Origin: Roseinatronobacter ekhonensis
GTDB lineage: Bacteria > Pseudomonadota > Alphaproteobacteria > Rhodobacterales > Rhodobacteraceae
Assembly (NCBI RefSeq): GCF_900499075.1
Contig: NZ_UIHC01000008.1
Location: 62,001-126,000 of the forward strand
Direction: 5' to 3'
Length of the DNA: 64,000 bases
The translations under genes were made by a program, and so were the position numbers. The notes under the pieces were generated by a model, which did not search any database, was not told the origin of the DNA, and saw only the letters and a program-made list of their open reading frames with translations. Of this stretch, positions 36,876 to 44,445 are shown piece after piece. The stretch's first letter is position 1. Every line of letters starts with the position of its first letter.

Positions 36876-37792
36876 GCCTGACAGCACTCTTTGCCGCAGG
36901 TGACGGGGTGTTCGCTGAGTATGACGCGCCTTTGCGCGCCGCGTTTGCGCGGGCCGGGCTGGATGTGACGGTGGTCACACAAGCCGCGCCCGACACCGTG
37001 GATTACATCATCTACACCCCGTCCAGCCCGTTGCAGGATTTCGCGCCCTTCACACGCTGCAAGGCCGTGCTGAGCCTGTGGGCGGGGGTGGAGCGTATCG
37101 TCGGCAACCCGACGCTGACGCAGCCGCTTGCCCGCATGGTCGACCCAAGCCTGACGCAAGGCATGATCGAATATGTCACCGGCCATGTGCTACGCTACCA
37201 CCTTGCGCTGGACCGGCCCGCGACCGAATGGGTGCCTGTGGTGCCGCCCTTGGCGCAGGATCGCAAGGTCGGGTTCCTGGGCCTGGGTGCTTTGGGGCGC
37301 GCCTGCGCGGTGGCACAAGCGGCCATCGGGTTCGATGTCGCCGGCTGGTCGCGTACCCCCCGAGAGGTGGCAGGCGTGCAGTGCCATAGCGGCGCGGACG
37401 GGTTGGCGGCGGTGCTGGAACGCTCTGACATCCTTGTCACGCTCTTGCCCGATACGCCCGCGACCACGAATATCCTGAACGCCACCACGCTGGCGCAAAT
37501 GCCGCGCGGTGCCTATGTCATCAATCCTGGGCGGGGCACGCTGATTGACGATGCGGCCCTGCTGTCGGCGCTCGATCAAGGGCAGATTGCCGCCGCCACG
37601 CTGGACGTCTTTCGCACAGAGCCCCTGCCCGCAGACCATGCCTATTGGCACCACCCGCGCGTGACCGTGACGCCGCATATCGCAGCCGCCACGCGGGCCG
37701 AAACCGCATCGGACGTGATCGCCGCCAACATCGCGCGGGTGCAGGCAGGACAGGGCTTGCTGCACGAAGTGTCGCGCGCGGCTGGGTATTAG
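36872..37792 (+). CDS. ghrA: D-2-hydroxyacid dehydrogenase (glyoxylate/hydroxypyruvate reductase A-like)
   Basis: 306 residues. NAD(P)-binding motif VGFLGLGALGRACAVAQ (about residues 131-147), followed by GWSRTPRE; substrate and catalytic parts LWAGVERI, INPGRGTLIDDAAL (Arg), TLDVFRTEPLP (Glu) and HHPRVTVTPHIAAAT (His). It reduces glyoxylate or hydroxypyruvate. The start overlaps the rodA stop (ATGA), so it is translationally coupled to the cell-shape operon although its chemistry has no known link with elongation. Confidence 0.9.
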   Translation: MSLTALFAAGDGVFAEYDAPLRAAFARAGLDVTVVTQAAPDTVDYIIYTPSSPLQDFAPFTRCKAVLSLWAGVERIVGNPTLTQPLARMVDPSLTQGMIEYVTGHVLRYHLALDRPATEWVPVVPPLAQDRKVGFLGLGALGRACAVAQAAIGFDVAGWSRTPREVAGVQCHSGADGLAAVLERSDILVTLLPDTPATTNILNATTLAQMPRGAYVINPGRGTLIDDAALLSALDQGQIAAATLDVFRTEPLPADHAYWHHPRVTVTPHIAAATRAETASDVIAANIARVQAGQGLLHEVSRAAGY

Positions 37793-37874
37793 GCCCGACA
37801 TTCAAGGAATCGTAACGCGCGTGCGCTAAGCTGTCGCTATCGCGCGGGGTGGTGTTCTGCGCTATTGTCCTGCC

Positions 37875-38474
37875 ATGAAAGCGCGCCGCCATATGCGACA
37901 GCCCTCGCAGCCTTTGCCAGAGCATCTGCGCCCGCTGCCGCCTGAACGCGGCGGCGGCGGCGCTTGGCTGTGGCAGGTGCCGGTCGCCGTGGCGCTGACA
38001 CTGGGCCTGCTTTATCTGGCGTCGGGGCGCATCGACCATTGTGCGGCGGATGGCAGGTTTTGCCCACCGACCGATGAGCTTGCCGAATCCCAGTCCCCCT
38101 TGGTCGCATCCGCGCCCCCCGAGGCGCAAGCCCCCGCCATGCCAGAGCGGCCTGTGATGAGCCTTGCATTCGCCCCGTTGCCGTTAAGCATGGGGGACGG
38201 ACCGCCCGCCCAAGGCTACAGCCTGCCCCCCGGTATGACAGTGCAGGACGCCGCTACAAGCCCGCGCGCCATCGCGCTGGACGAAATGAACCTGATTGCC
38301 GTTGTCGAAGCCGACGGGCACCGTCACGCGCTGGTGCGACTGCCCGACGGGCGCATTCTGCGCGTGCGCGAAGGCGACCGGCTGGACGGCGGCACAGTTG
38401 CCGCCATCGGTGCAGACACGCTCTACATGCTGCGCGCCAATAACACCCCGCACGCGCTGGTGCTGGGGGGCTAG
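37875..38474 (+). CDS. Membrane-anchored protein with PilP/GspC-like C-terminus
   Basis: 199 residues. A basic, proline-rich cytoplasmic tail (1-30), one membrane segment (about 31-50), a Pro/Ala-rich periplasmic linker, then a small beta domain from about 135: MNLIAVVEADGHRHALVRLPDGRILRVREGDRLDGGTVAAIGADTLYML. That phrase is like pilus-assembly PilP or type II secretion GspC homology domains. No pilus or secretion genes are nearby, so the role is open. Confidence 0.65.
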   Translation: MKARRHMRQPSQPLPEHLRPLPPERGGGGAWLWQVPVAVALTLGLLYLASGRIDHCAADGRFCPPTDELAESQSPLVASAPPEAQAPAMPERPVMSLAFAPLPLSMGDGPPAQGYSLPPGMTVQDAATSPRAIALDEMNLIAVVEADGHRHALVRLPDGRILRVREGDRLDGGTVAAIGADTLYMLRANNTPHALVLGG

Positions 38475-38512
38475 CCGGCGCAGGGCAAGCGTCTTGGACG
38501 GCGGCGCGCGCC

Positions 38513-39112
38513 CTAACCCTCGCCGCCCGCAACAGTCAGCCCCAGCATCCGCCAGCCCTGCATGCCCCAGCGGTAATAGGCAATCTTCTCAACCGGATAG
38601 CCCGCGTCGATAATGCGCCGGATGGCAGCAGGCGATTGCCCGCACCATGGGCCGTTGCAGAACATCACAAGGTCCGGCACCACATCCGCGTCGCAGATAA
38701 AGCCCTCGAAATCGGGCTCGCAGCCCAGTTCGTGCAACTCATCCGCCATCTCTGTATAGGGCATGTTGACCGCACCGGGTATCGTGCCCGTCTGCCAGTC
38801 AGGGCGCACGCGCCCATCAACGACCAAAGTGTTTTCGTCCTGCAACGCGGCCAGCACATCCAATTCGCCCACCGTGCGGACACCCTCGGCAGGGCTCATC
38901 GGCTGGACGCAAAATTCGGGACAGGGGCGCGCGATGCGGGCAAATTCGCCCTCGATTACGGCGCTTTCATCCTGCTCGCGCGTAATCACGACAGGGCCGG
39001 ACGGGGTTGTCACCGTCACACTGGCCATATCGGGGGTAATATTCACGCCTTCGGCCAGCGCGGGCGCGGCCAACAGGGCGGCAAAAGCGGTCATTGTGGC
39101 GATGCGGGTCAT
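38513..39112 (-). CDS. Secreted rhodanese-like sulfurtransferase
   Basis: 199 residues. Signal peptide 1-20 (MTRIATMTAFAALLAAPALA-E). The rhodanese domain (about 80-190) has VVDGRVRPDWQTGTIPGAVNMPY and the active-site loop with cysteine in FCNGPWCGQSP, giving an intact CxxxxC-type loop. Residues 20-75 form a separate beta-rich section. Periplasmic; physiological sulfur acceptor unknown. It is divergent from rplU across 250 bases. Confidence 0.82.
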   Translation of the reverse strand: MTRIATMTAFAALLAAPALAEGVNITPDMASVTVTTPSGPVVITREQDESAVIEGEFARIARPCPEFCVQPMSPAEGVRTVGELDVLAALQDENTLVVDGRVRPDWQTGTIPGAVNMPYTEMADELHELGCEPDFEGFICDADVVPDLVMFCNGPWCGQSPAAIRRIIDAGYPVEKIAYYRWGMQGWRMLGLTVAGGEG

Positions 39113-39195
39113 GGTCTCTCCTCGGGTCTTCGATAAATGCAGCCTAGCGCAGAACCAAAGCCGCGCAACACCCGGATTCGGGGCATGCACAGCGC

Positions 39196-39224
39196 TTGAC
39201 ACCGCAAGCCCGCTGCCGCATAGA
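39196..39224 (+). promoter_or_regulatory. rplU-rpmA promoter
   Basis: Perfect -35 TTGACA (39196-39201), 17-base spacer, -10 CATAGA (39219-39224), typical for ribosomal genes of this group. It predicts a start near 39231 and a leader of about 130 bases; the leader is GC-rich with inverted repeats such as GAGCGGCTTCCG surroundings, and might hold a ribosomal-protein regulatory fold. Confidence 0.7.
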
Positions 39225-39362
39225 GCGGCTTCCGTTCGGGCATTCGGCCCGCGCGGATATTCGGCTATGCCCCTCAGCGGGCACGCAGCCCGACGGCACC
39301 AAACGCCTGCGCCATGTCGCAGGGGCCACAGGGCGCGGCAGAAAGACAAAGGAATGACCGAT

Positions 39363-40094
39363 ATGTTCGCGGTCCTGAAAACAGGTGGCAAGCAATACCG
39401 GGTGCAGGCGGGTGACGTTCTGCGCGTGGAACGCATTGCTGCACAAGCTGGTGAAAAAGTCCAGTTCAACGAGATTCTGATGGTCGGCGGCGACAGCCCC
39501 GTCATCGGCACCCCCACCGTGGACGGTGCGGGCGTGCAGGCCGAAGTGATCGACCAGATCAAGGCCGATAAGGTTATCCACTATGTCAAGCGCCGCCGCA
39601 AGCACAGTTCGCAGCGCACCAAGGGCCACCGCCAGAAACTGACGCTGCTGCGTGTCACCGACATTCTGGCCTCTGGCGCGGATGCATCGGGCGTGCAAGC
39701 GGCCGTCGGCACCGGCTCTGTGTCTGGCTTCGCGATCGAGGCGGCTGCCCCTGCGGCCAAGCCCGCTGCCAAGAAGAAAGCGGCACCCAAAGCCGCAGCA
39801 AAAGCAGACGCTGCGCCCGCCGAGGCTCCAGCTGATTCGGTTGACGCCACCAAGCCCTCCAACCTGCTGACCGAAGCGCGCGACGGCAAGGCCGACGATC
39901 TGAAAAAGATCTCTGGCGTCGGTCCCAAGCTGGAAGGGCTGCTGCACGAAAACGGCGTGTTCCATTTCGACCAGATCGCCGCTTGGGGTCCGTCCGAGAT
40001 TGCCTATATGGATGACCGTCTGTCGTTCAAAGGCCGGATCGAGCGTGATGGCTGGATCGACCAGGCCAAGCAATTCGCATCTGAACAGGAGTAA
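39363..40094 (+). CDS. rplU: Ribosomal protein L21 with C-terminal helix-hairpin-helix extension
   Basis: 243 residues, more than twice normal L21 (about 103). Residues 1-103 are ordinary L21 (MFAVLKTGGKQYRVQAGD, YVKRRRKHSSQRTKGHRQ). Residues 118-165 are an Ala/Lys/Pro linker, and 172-240 a compact domain (KADDLKKISGVGPKLEGLL, FHFDQIAAWGPSEIAYMDD, LSFKGRIERDGWIDQAK) that is also found at the end of NuoE in related bacteria. ATG at 39363 lies nine bases after AAAGGA. The extension is probably family-wide in Rhodobacterales; its use is unknown. Confidence 0.92.
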   Translation: MFAVLKTGGKQYRVQAGDVLRVERIAAQAGEKVQFNEILMVGGDSPVIGTPTVDGAGVQAEVIDQIKADKVIHYVKRRRKHSSQRTKGHRQKLTLLRVTDILASGADASGVQAAVGTGSVSGFAIEAAAPAAKPAAKKKAAPKAAAKADAAPAEAPADSVDATKPSNLLTEARDGKADDLKKISGVGPKLEGLLHENGVFHFDQIAAWGPSEIAYMDDRLSFKGRIERDGWIDQAKQFASEQE

Positions 40095-40100
40095 CACCTC

Positions 40101-40370
40101 ATGGCACACAAAAAAGCAGGCGGTTCCTCCCGCAACGGTCGCGACTCTGCCGGACGCCGCCTTGGCGTCAAACTCTATGGCGGTCAGCACGCGATCCCCG
40201 GCAATATTATCGTGCGTCAGCGCGGCACCAAGCACTTCGCCGGTGAGGGCGTCGGCATGGGCCGCGACCATACGCTGTTTGCGCTGACCGAAGGGCGCGT
40301 GTCTTTCAGCAAGGGTCTGAAAGGGCGCAGCTTTGTATCGGTCCTGCCAATGGCGGATGCTGCCGAATAA
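40101..40370 (+). CDS. rpmA: 50S ribosomal protein L27
   Basis: 89 residues starting [20 protein letters not shown], whose N-terminus reaches the peptidyl-transferase centre. [27 protein letters not shown] is typical. It follows rplU by six bases and ends before an intrinsic terminator. There is no N-terminal extension to be cleaved, as expected outside Firmicutes. Confidence 0.97.
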   Translation: MAHKKAGGSSRNGRDSAGRRLGVKLYGGQHAIPGNIIVRQRGTKHFAGEGVGMGRDHTLFALTEGRVSFSKGLKGRSFVSVLPMADAAE

Positions 40371-40399
40371 GCCGAACTGTAACATTTCGCATGTACATC

Positions 40400-40434
40400 A
40401 GGGTCGGCAGAAATGCCGGCCCTGTTTCGTTTTC
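40400..40434 (+). terminator. rplU-rpmA intrinsic terminator
   Basis: AGGGTCGGCA-gaaa-TGCCGGCCCT (one T-G pair) followed by GTTTCGTTTT, 30 bases after rpmA. Confidence 0.7.
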
Positions 40435-40515
40435 GCGCGCCATGACGATTGGAGGAGCAAGCGTCGGGCGCTGAAACCGCGAAAGCACCGGGTGAGGGCC
40501 CGATTGGAGGACGTA

Positions 40516-41058
40516 ATGACATTGGACACCACAGTGACCACCGGTCAGCCGGTCTTGACCGGCGCGCGGCTTGTTCTGCGCCCGTTGCAGCCATCGGACG
40601 AGGGGCTGCTGGAGTTCTACACCCGCGACGCGCGTGTGGCCGAGGGCACACGGTCCATCCCGCATCCGTTGCCACCGGGGGCGACGGCGCAATTCATCGC
40701 GCGCGCGACATCGGCCGAGCGCGCAGAGGATGTCTGGGTCATGGACGGCGCTGGCCATGACAAGGCGTCGGTTCTGGGGCTGGTCTCGCTCAAACCGCTG
40801 GACAGGCAACAAAGCCAGATCGGCTACTGGGTCGCGCCCGCCTTCTGGAACGCGGGTTATGCGTCTGAAGCGGTCGCCACCCTCATAAAGGCTAACCCGC
40901 ACAAGGCCCGGACCCTGTTTGCAGAGGTATTCCAGGACAACACCGCATCGGCCCATGTGCTGACCAACGCAAGCTTTGACTATCTGGGCGATGCCGAGGC
41001 CTATTCGGTGGCCCGCCGCGCAACCGTTCCAACATGGACGTATATCCGGCGGATGTAG
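40516..41058 (+). CDS. GNAT family N-acetyltransferase (RimJ/RimL type)
   Basis: 180 residues. Begins with the TGARLVLRPLQPSDEGLLEFY motif of the Acetyltransf_3 branch; the acetyl-CoA region is IGYWVAPAFWNAGYASEAVATLI, and the end has FQDNTASAHVLTNASFDYLG. The start follows TTGGAGGACGTA. It could modify a ribosomal protein or a small molecule; the target is not known. A bidirectional terminator separates it from infC. Confidence 0.85.
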   Translation: MTLDTTVTTGQPVLTGARLVLRPLQPSDEGLLEFYTRDARVAEGTRSIPHPLPPGATAQFIARATSAERAEDVWVMDGAGHDKASVLGLVSLKPLDRQQSQIGYWVAPAFWNAGYASEAVATLIKANPHKARTLFAEVFQDNTASAHVLTNASFDYLGDAEAYSVARRATVPTWTYIRRM

Positions 41059-41066
41059 TGCCTATG

Positions 41067-41097
41067 AAAAAGCCCGGCAGAAAATGCCGGGCTTTTT
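41067..41097. terminator. Bidirectional intrinsic terminator
   Basis: AAAAAGCCCGGCA-gaaaa-TGCCGGGCTTTTT, a perfect stem flanked by A-run and T-run, serving the acetyltransferase gene (plus) and infC (minus). Confidence 0.9.
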
Positions 41098-41117
41098 CAT
41101 GTCAGCAATGCTCGGTC

Positions 41118-41657
41118 TTAGCGCGGCGCGATCATCATGATCATTTGCCGCCCTTCCATCTTGGGCATGTTCTCGACCTTGCCGATCTCTTCAACATCGG
41201 CGGCCACACGGTGCAGCAGGTCCGACCCAAGGTTCTGGTGCGCCATCTCGCGCCCGCGGAAGCGCAATGTGACTTTCACCTTGTCGCCACCTTCCAGAAA
41301 CCGCATCACGTTGCGCATTTTGACATCGTAATCATGCGTATCGGTGTTGGGGCGGAATTTGACTTCCTTGATCTCGATGATGTGCTGCTTCTTGCGGGCC
41401 TCAGCCTCGCGCTTTTGCTGCTCATACTTGAACTTGCCGAAATCCATGATCTTGCAGACCGGCGGGGTCGCGTTGGGCGAAATTTCGACCAGATCAAGTC
41501 CGGCCTCTTCGGCCAGCATCATGGCTTGAGACGGTTTTACCACGCCCAGATTTTCCCCTTCCGCGCCGATCAGGCGTATTTCCGGCGCACGAATGCGGTC
41601 ATTTACGCGGGGTCCGGTATCGCGGGGGGGCGGGGCATTGTGCGGTCTGCGGGCTAT
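41118..41657 (-). CDS. infC: Translation initiation factor IF-3, predicted AUA start
   Basis: 179 residues if translation begins at ATA (41657-41655). Read from there the protein opens with [21 protein letters not shown], the usual alphaproteobacterial IF-3 N-terminus, and continues through [19 protein letters not shown] and [13 protein letters not shown]. The first ATG, GTG or TTG in frame near the start is GTG at 41543, which would remove the N-terminal domain. AAGGAA sits seven bases before the ATA, and a strong promoter lies just upstream. IF-3 rejects non-standard start codons, so such a start gives autoregulation, as known for the AUU start of E. coli infC. Confidence 0.93.
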   Translation of the reverse strand: MARRPHNAPPPRDTGPRVNDRIRAPEIRLIGAEGENLGVVKPSQAMMLAEEAGLDLVEISPNATPPVCKIMDFGKFKYEQQKREAEARKKQHIIEIKEVKFRPNTDTHDYDVKMRNVMRFLEGGDKVKVTLRFRGREMAHQNLGSDLLHRVAADVEEIGKVENMPKMEGRQMIMMIAPR

Positions 41658-41694
41658 GGCTGAATTCCTTGTCAGTGGCTGTTACGTCGCGCGC

Positions 41695-41723
41695 AATCTA
41701 AGGGCAGGACATGCGTGTTTCAA
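41695..41723 (-). promoter_or_regulatory. infC promoter
   Basis: On the minus strand TTGAAA (41723-41718), 17 bases, TAGATT (41700-41695). Predicted start near 41688 gives a leader of about 31 bases that contains the AAGGAA site and reaches the ATA start codon. Confidence 0.65.
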
Positions 41724-41730
41724 GCGCGAA

Positions 41731-41759
41731 TTGGCCCGGCTATCACGATGGTTTATGCT
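41731..41759 (+). promoter_or_regulatory. Possible promoter of the acidic repeat protein
   Basis: TTGGCC (41731-41736), 17 bases, TATGCT (41754-41759), placing a start near 41766, 67 bases before the coding start. It is back to back with the infC promoter. Confidence 0.45.
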
Positions 41760-41832
41760 GCACCCGCTTTGCAAGGTCGCAAATATCTGGCATACGCGCG
41801 CCAGTAGTAACAAGGTTTGAGAGGACCGTGAC

Positions 41833-42684
41833 ATGAACAAGATGGTTTTGACATTGATCGCCATTGCCGTTGCCGCTGTTGGCATCTGGCTGGGCGTTCA
41901 GTCGCGCACACCGACAGAGGTGACTGCGCCGATCGAGGCCCCCGCTGAAGAGGCCGTCGAGACGACCGAAGCCCCTGACGCCGACGTGGACGCGATGGAA
42001 GAGGCCATGTCAGAGGCCGAAACCGCCGTTGAAGAGGCCACCGACGCTGCGGAGAGCGCTGTCGACGAGGCCGTGACCGCCGCCGAGACCGCTGTCGAGG
42101 ATGCGACCAACGCAGCGCAAGACGCAATGAACGACGCCGCCGAGGGCGCAGAGAACATGGTCAACGACATGATGGGCGCGGGCGACGAGGCCGCAACCGA
42201 TGCCGCGGACATGGCCGAGGATGCCGCAGACGCGACCACCGACGCCGCGACCGATGCCGTTGATGCGACCGAAGATATGGCCGAGGATGCCGCAGACGCA
42301 ACGACAGATGCCGCAACTGACGCGGTCGATGCGACCGAGGATATGGCCGATGATGCGGCAGAGGTGACAACAGACGCTGTCGATGCGACCGCCGACATGG
42401 CTGATGATGCGGCAGAGGCAACGACCGACGCAGCAACTGACGCCGCCGATATGGCAGAAGATGCCGCAGAAGCGACAACTGATGCAGCAACAGACGCTGT
42501 CGATGCAACCGCCGACATGGCCGATGATGCGGCAGAGGCGACAACCGACGCTGCAACAGACGCTGGCGATGCAACCGCCGACATGGCTGATGATGCGGCA
42601 GAGGCAACTACCGAGACGCCTGCCGACGGTAGCGATGCGGCAGAAGAAATCCTCGAAGAGGGCGAAGGCGCGACCACGGAATAA
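41833..42684 (+). CDS. Membrane-anchored acidic hendecad-repeat protein
   Basis: 283 residues; family not recognised. Residues 4-21 (MVLTLIAIAVAAVGIWLG) form an anchor or signal. After Arg25 there is no Lys or Arg at all: the tail is almost wholly Ala, Asp, Glu, Thr, Val and Met. Residues 127-260 fall into 11-residue units of the form MADDAAEATTD and AATDAVDATAD, with occasional 7-residue units, a pattern of LEA-like or apolipoprotein-like amphipathic helices and right-handed coiled coils. Periplasmic location is inferred. The ribosome site is GAGAGGACC, and a terminator follows. Possible roles: envelope spacer, desiccation or osmotic protectant, membrane-surface helix. Confidence 0.8.
   Translation: MNKMVLTLIAIAVAAVGIWLGVQSRTPTEVTAPIEAPAEEAVETTEAPDADVDAMEEAMSEAETAVEEATDAAESAVDEAVTAAETAVEDATNAAQDAMNDAAEGAENMVNDMMGAGDEAATDAADMAEDAADATTDAATDAVDATEDMAEDAADATTDAATDAVDATEDMADDAAEVTTDAVDATADMADDAAEATTDAATDAADMAEDAAEATTDAATDAVDATADMADDAAEATTDAATDAGDATADMADDAAEATTETPADGSDAAEEILEEGEGATTE
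42211..42612 (+). repeat. DNA encoding 11-residue (33-base) repeats
   Basis: Degenerate 33-base units, paired into 66-base units, run from 42211 to 42612. Two 66-base pairs (from 42211 and 42277) and later units from about 42403 share codon for codon phrases such as GACATGGCCGATGATGCGGC, so part of the array is recently duplicated. Confidence 0.8.
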
Positions 42685-42742
42685 GCAGCGGCCCGCTATT
42701 GCGGTCAGAGCGGCCGCGCTGCACTATCCGATAGACAAAATA

Positions 42743-42776
42743 AAACCCCCGGCACGTTCGCGCGTGCCGGGGGTTT
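42743..42776. terminator. Bidirectional intrinsic terminator
   Basis: AAACCCCCGGCACG-ttcgcg-CGTGCCGGGGGTTT, a 14-base-pair stem between the convergent ends of the acidic repeat gene and the SPOR gene. Confidence 0.82.
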
Positions 42777-42803
42777 CGCGTTGCGACCGATCAGCACAAG
42801 CTG

Positions 42804-43733
42804 TCAGCGTCGCAAAAACGCGTCACCGAAGCCCATGGCCTTCACCGTTGACAGCGCGCCATGCGCGGCACCAGCGCTGGCGAATGGGCCGACCGTGACC
42901 ACGTTCAGCCCGCGCGAGCGATAGGTTCCAGCCGCCAAGCCGCGCGCGTTCAGACGGGCCACAAGCCGCTGCGCATTGCCCGGAACGGCGAAACTACCCA
43001 CCTGAATGCGGGCACCATGCCCTGCCGATGCGCGCGGGGTATGGGCGACCTGTTGCGGTGGACTGTTCACATATTCGTCCAGAAACAGCGACGGGCTGGT
43101 CACGCAGCGCACCATCTTGCGGCCCAATTCGGTGTCAACCAACTGGCCATAAGGCGCACTGCCGGGGCAGGATGGGTGACGCCCCGACGCGTCTGCGTGT
43201 TGCAGGCGGGGTTTGGACGCGGCGCGCCGGACCTGTTGGCGGGGCGCGACACTGGATACCGTCTGTTCCTTGCCCAGATAGCTGGGCGCAGGGCGGCGTA
43301 CAGGGTCGTCAACCGCGCCAACCACCTCGATCCGGCCACGCGCGGGCTCGGCGGCGGCCGCAGGCTCTGGCGCATTGGCGTCGGCCACGTCCTGCTCCGA
43401 CGACATGGGTTCCATATCATCGTCCGCGCCGGTTGCATCCGCCTGATCCGTCATGCCAGCGTCCGGGTTTTGCGCTGGTTGCGATGCCGCGAAATCCGTC
43501 GGTGTCTGGTCGCAGATCGGGTTGCGATCGGGACCGTAGCGCGGCACCCATGTCACCTCGCCACCAAAGGTGGAGCGCAGAAACGCACAGCCCGCGCTAT
43601 CGGTGAATTCGCGCCCTTCAAACCCGGCGGGTGGCAGGTTGGCCGGGTCCAGCCCGTTGGTCTGCGCCAGAGCGCCCTGTGCCATCCCCAATGACAGCGC
43701 GGCCATGCTTGCGGCCTTCAAAAATTTATTCAT
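42804..43733 (-). CDS. Secreted SPOR-domain protein
   Basis: 309 residues. Signal peptide 1-23 (MNKFLKAASMAALSLGMAQGALA-Q); a cysteine-containing N-terminal region (AGCAFLRSTFGGEVTWVPRYG, then NPICDQTP); an acidic, Pro/Ala-rich linker; and a C-terminal SPOR domain (about 235-309, ARIQVGSFAVPGNAQRLVARL to GFGDAFLRR) that binds denuded glycan at division sites. Such proteins act in septal wall remodelling. Standard start with a ribosome site GGGGTTACG upstream. Confidence 0.87.
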   Translation of the reverse strand: MNKFLKAASMAALSLGMAQGALAQTNGLDPANLPPAGFEGREFTDSAGCAFLRSTFGGEVTWVPRYGPDRNPICDQTPTDFAASQPAQNPDAGMTDQADATGADDDMEPMSSEQDVADANAPEPAAAAEPARGRIEVVGAVDDPVRRPAPSYLGKEQTVSSVAPRQQVRRAASKPRLQHADASGRHPSCPGSAPYGQLVDTELGRKMVRCVTSPSLFLDEYVNSPPQQVAHTPRASAGHGARIQVGSFAVPGNAQRLVARLNARGLAAGTYRSRGLNVVTVGPFASAGAAHGALSTVKAMGFGDAFLRR

Positions 43734-43809
43734 CGTAACCCCCCGGTTATCTGGCACAAGTTTGCCGCTGCAAGCCTTGGAAAGTAAAGCCGATTCGCCC
43801 CTGCCCCGC

Positions 43810-44445
43810 TTAAACTGTGCCGAAAATGCGGTCGCCCGCATCGCCCAGGCCTGGCACGATATAGCCTTTTTCGTTCAAATGGCTGTCAAGCGAGGCTGTG
43901 ACGATCCGAACATCGGGGTGATGTTCGGCCATCACCGCAACCCCCTCGGGCGCGGCCAGCAGGCATATGAAACAGATGTGCGCAGCGCCCGCGCGTTTCA
44001 GAAGGTCAATCGCGGCGGCGGCGGAATGGCCGGTGGCCAGCATCGGGTCGACGGCGATGGTAAAACGGCCCGGCATGTCCTTGGGCAGCTTGTTGTAATA
44101 TTCGATCGGGCGCAGCGTTTCCTCGTCACGGTAAAGCCCGACAAAGCCGACTTTCGCGGTCGGCACCACATCCAGAACACCGTCCAGCAAGCCATTGCCC
44201 GCGCGCAGGATCGACACCACGGCCGGGTCGGGGCCGGCCAGCATTGGCGCATCCATCGCCGTAAGCGGCGTGTCGATGCGCTGCGTGGCGATTGGCAGAT
44301 CGCGCGTGGCCTCGTAGCTCAGCAATAGGGCGATTTCGCGCAGCAGGCGGCGAAATTCGGGGCTGGGCGTGCGATTGTCGCGCATCAGGCTCAGCTTGTG
44401 CTGCACAAGCGGATGGTCGATCACGGTCAGGTCGGGATGGGTCAT
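43810..44445 (-). CDS. upp: Uracil phosphoribosyltransferase
   Basis: 211 residues. Converts uracil and PRPP to UMP. PRPP motif [18 protein letters not shown], uracil-binding end [16 protein letters not shown], and [30 protein letters not shown] at the start. The ATG overlaps the stop of the adenosine deaminase gene (ATGA), making it last in the salvage operon. Confidence 0.95.
   Translation of the reverse strand: MTHPDLTVIDHPLVQHKLSLMRDNRTPSPEFRRLLREIALLLSYEATRDLPIATQRIDTPLTAMDAPMLAGPDPAVVSILRAGNGLLDGVLDVVPTAKVGFVGLYRDEETLRPIEYYNKLPKDMPGRFTIAVDPMLATGHSAAAAIDLLKRAGAAHICFICLLAAPEGVAVMAEHHPDVRIVTASLDSHLNEKGYIVPGLGDAGDRIFGTV

Noticed and set aside
41118-41543. infC starting at GTG 41543
   Set aside because: This would drop the conserved N-terminal 38 residues; the ATA start with its own ribosome site explains them.
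42211-42612. Possible CRISPR-like array
   Set aside because: The repeats are protein-coding in one frame with no unique spacers; no cas genes are present.
41898-42677. A Ser/Ala-rich frame antisense to the acidic repeat protein
   Set aside because: It is only the complement of the Ala-Asp-Thr codon repeats and would have no ribosome site.
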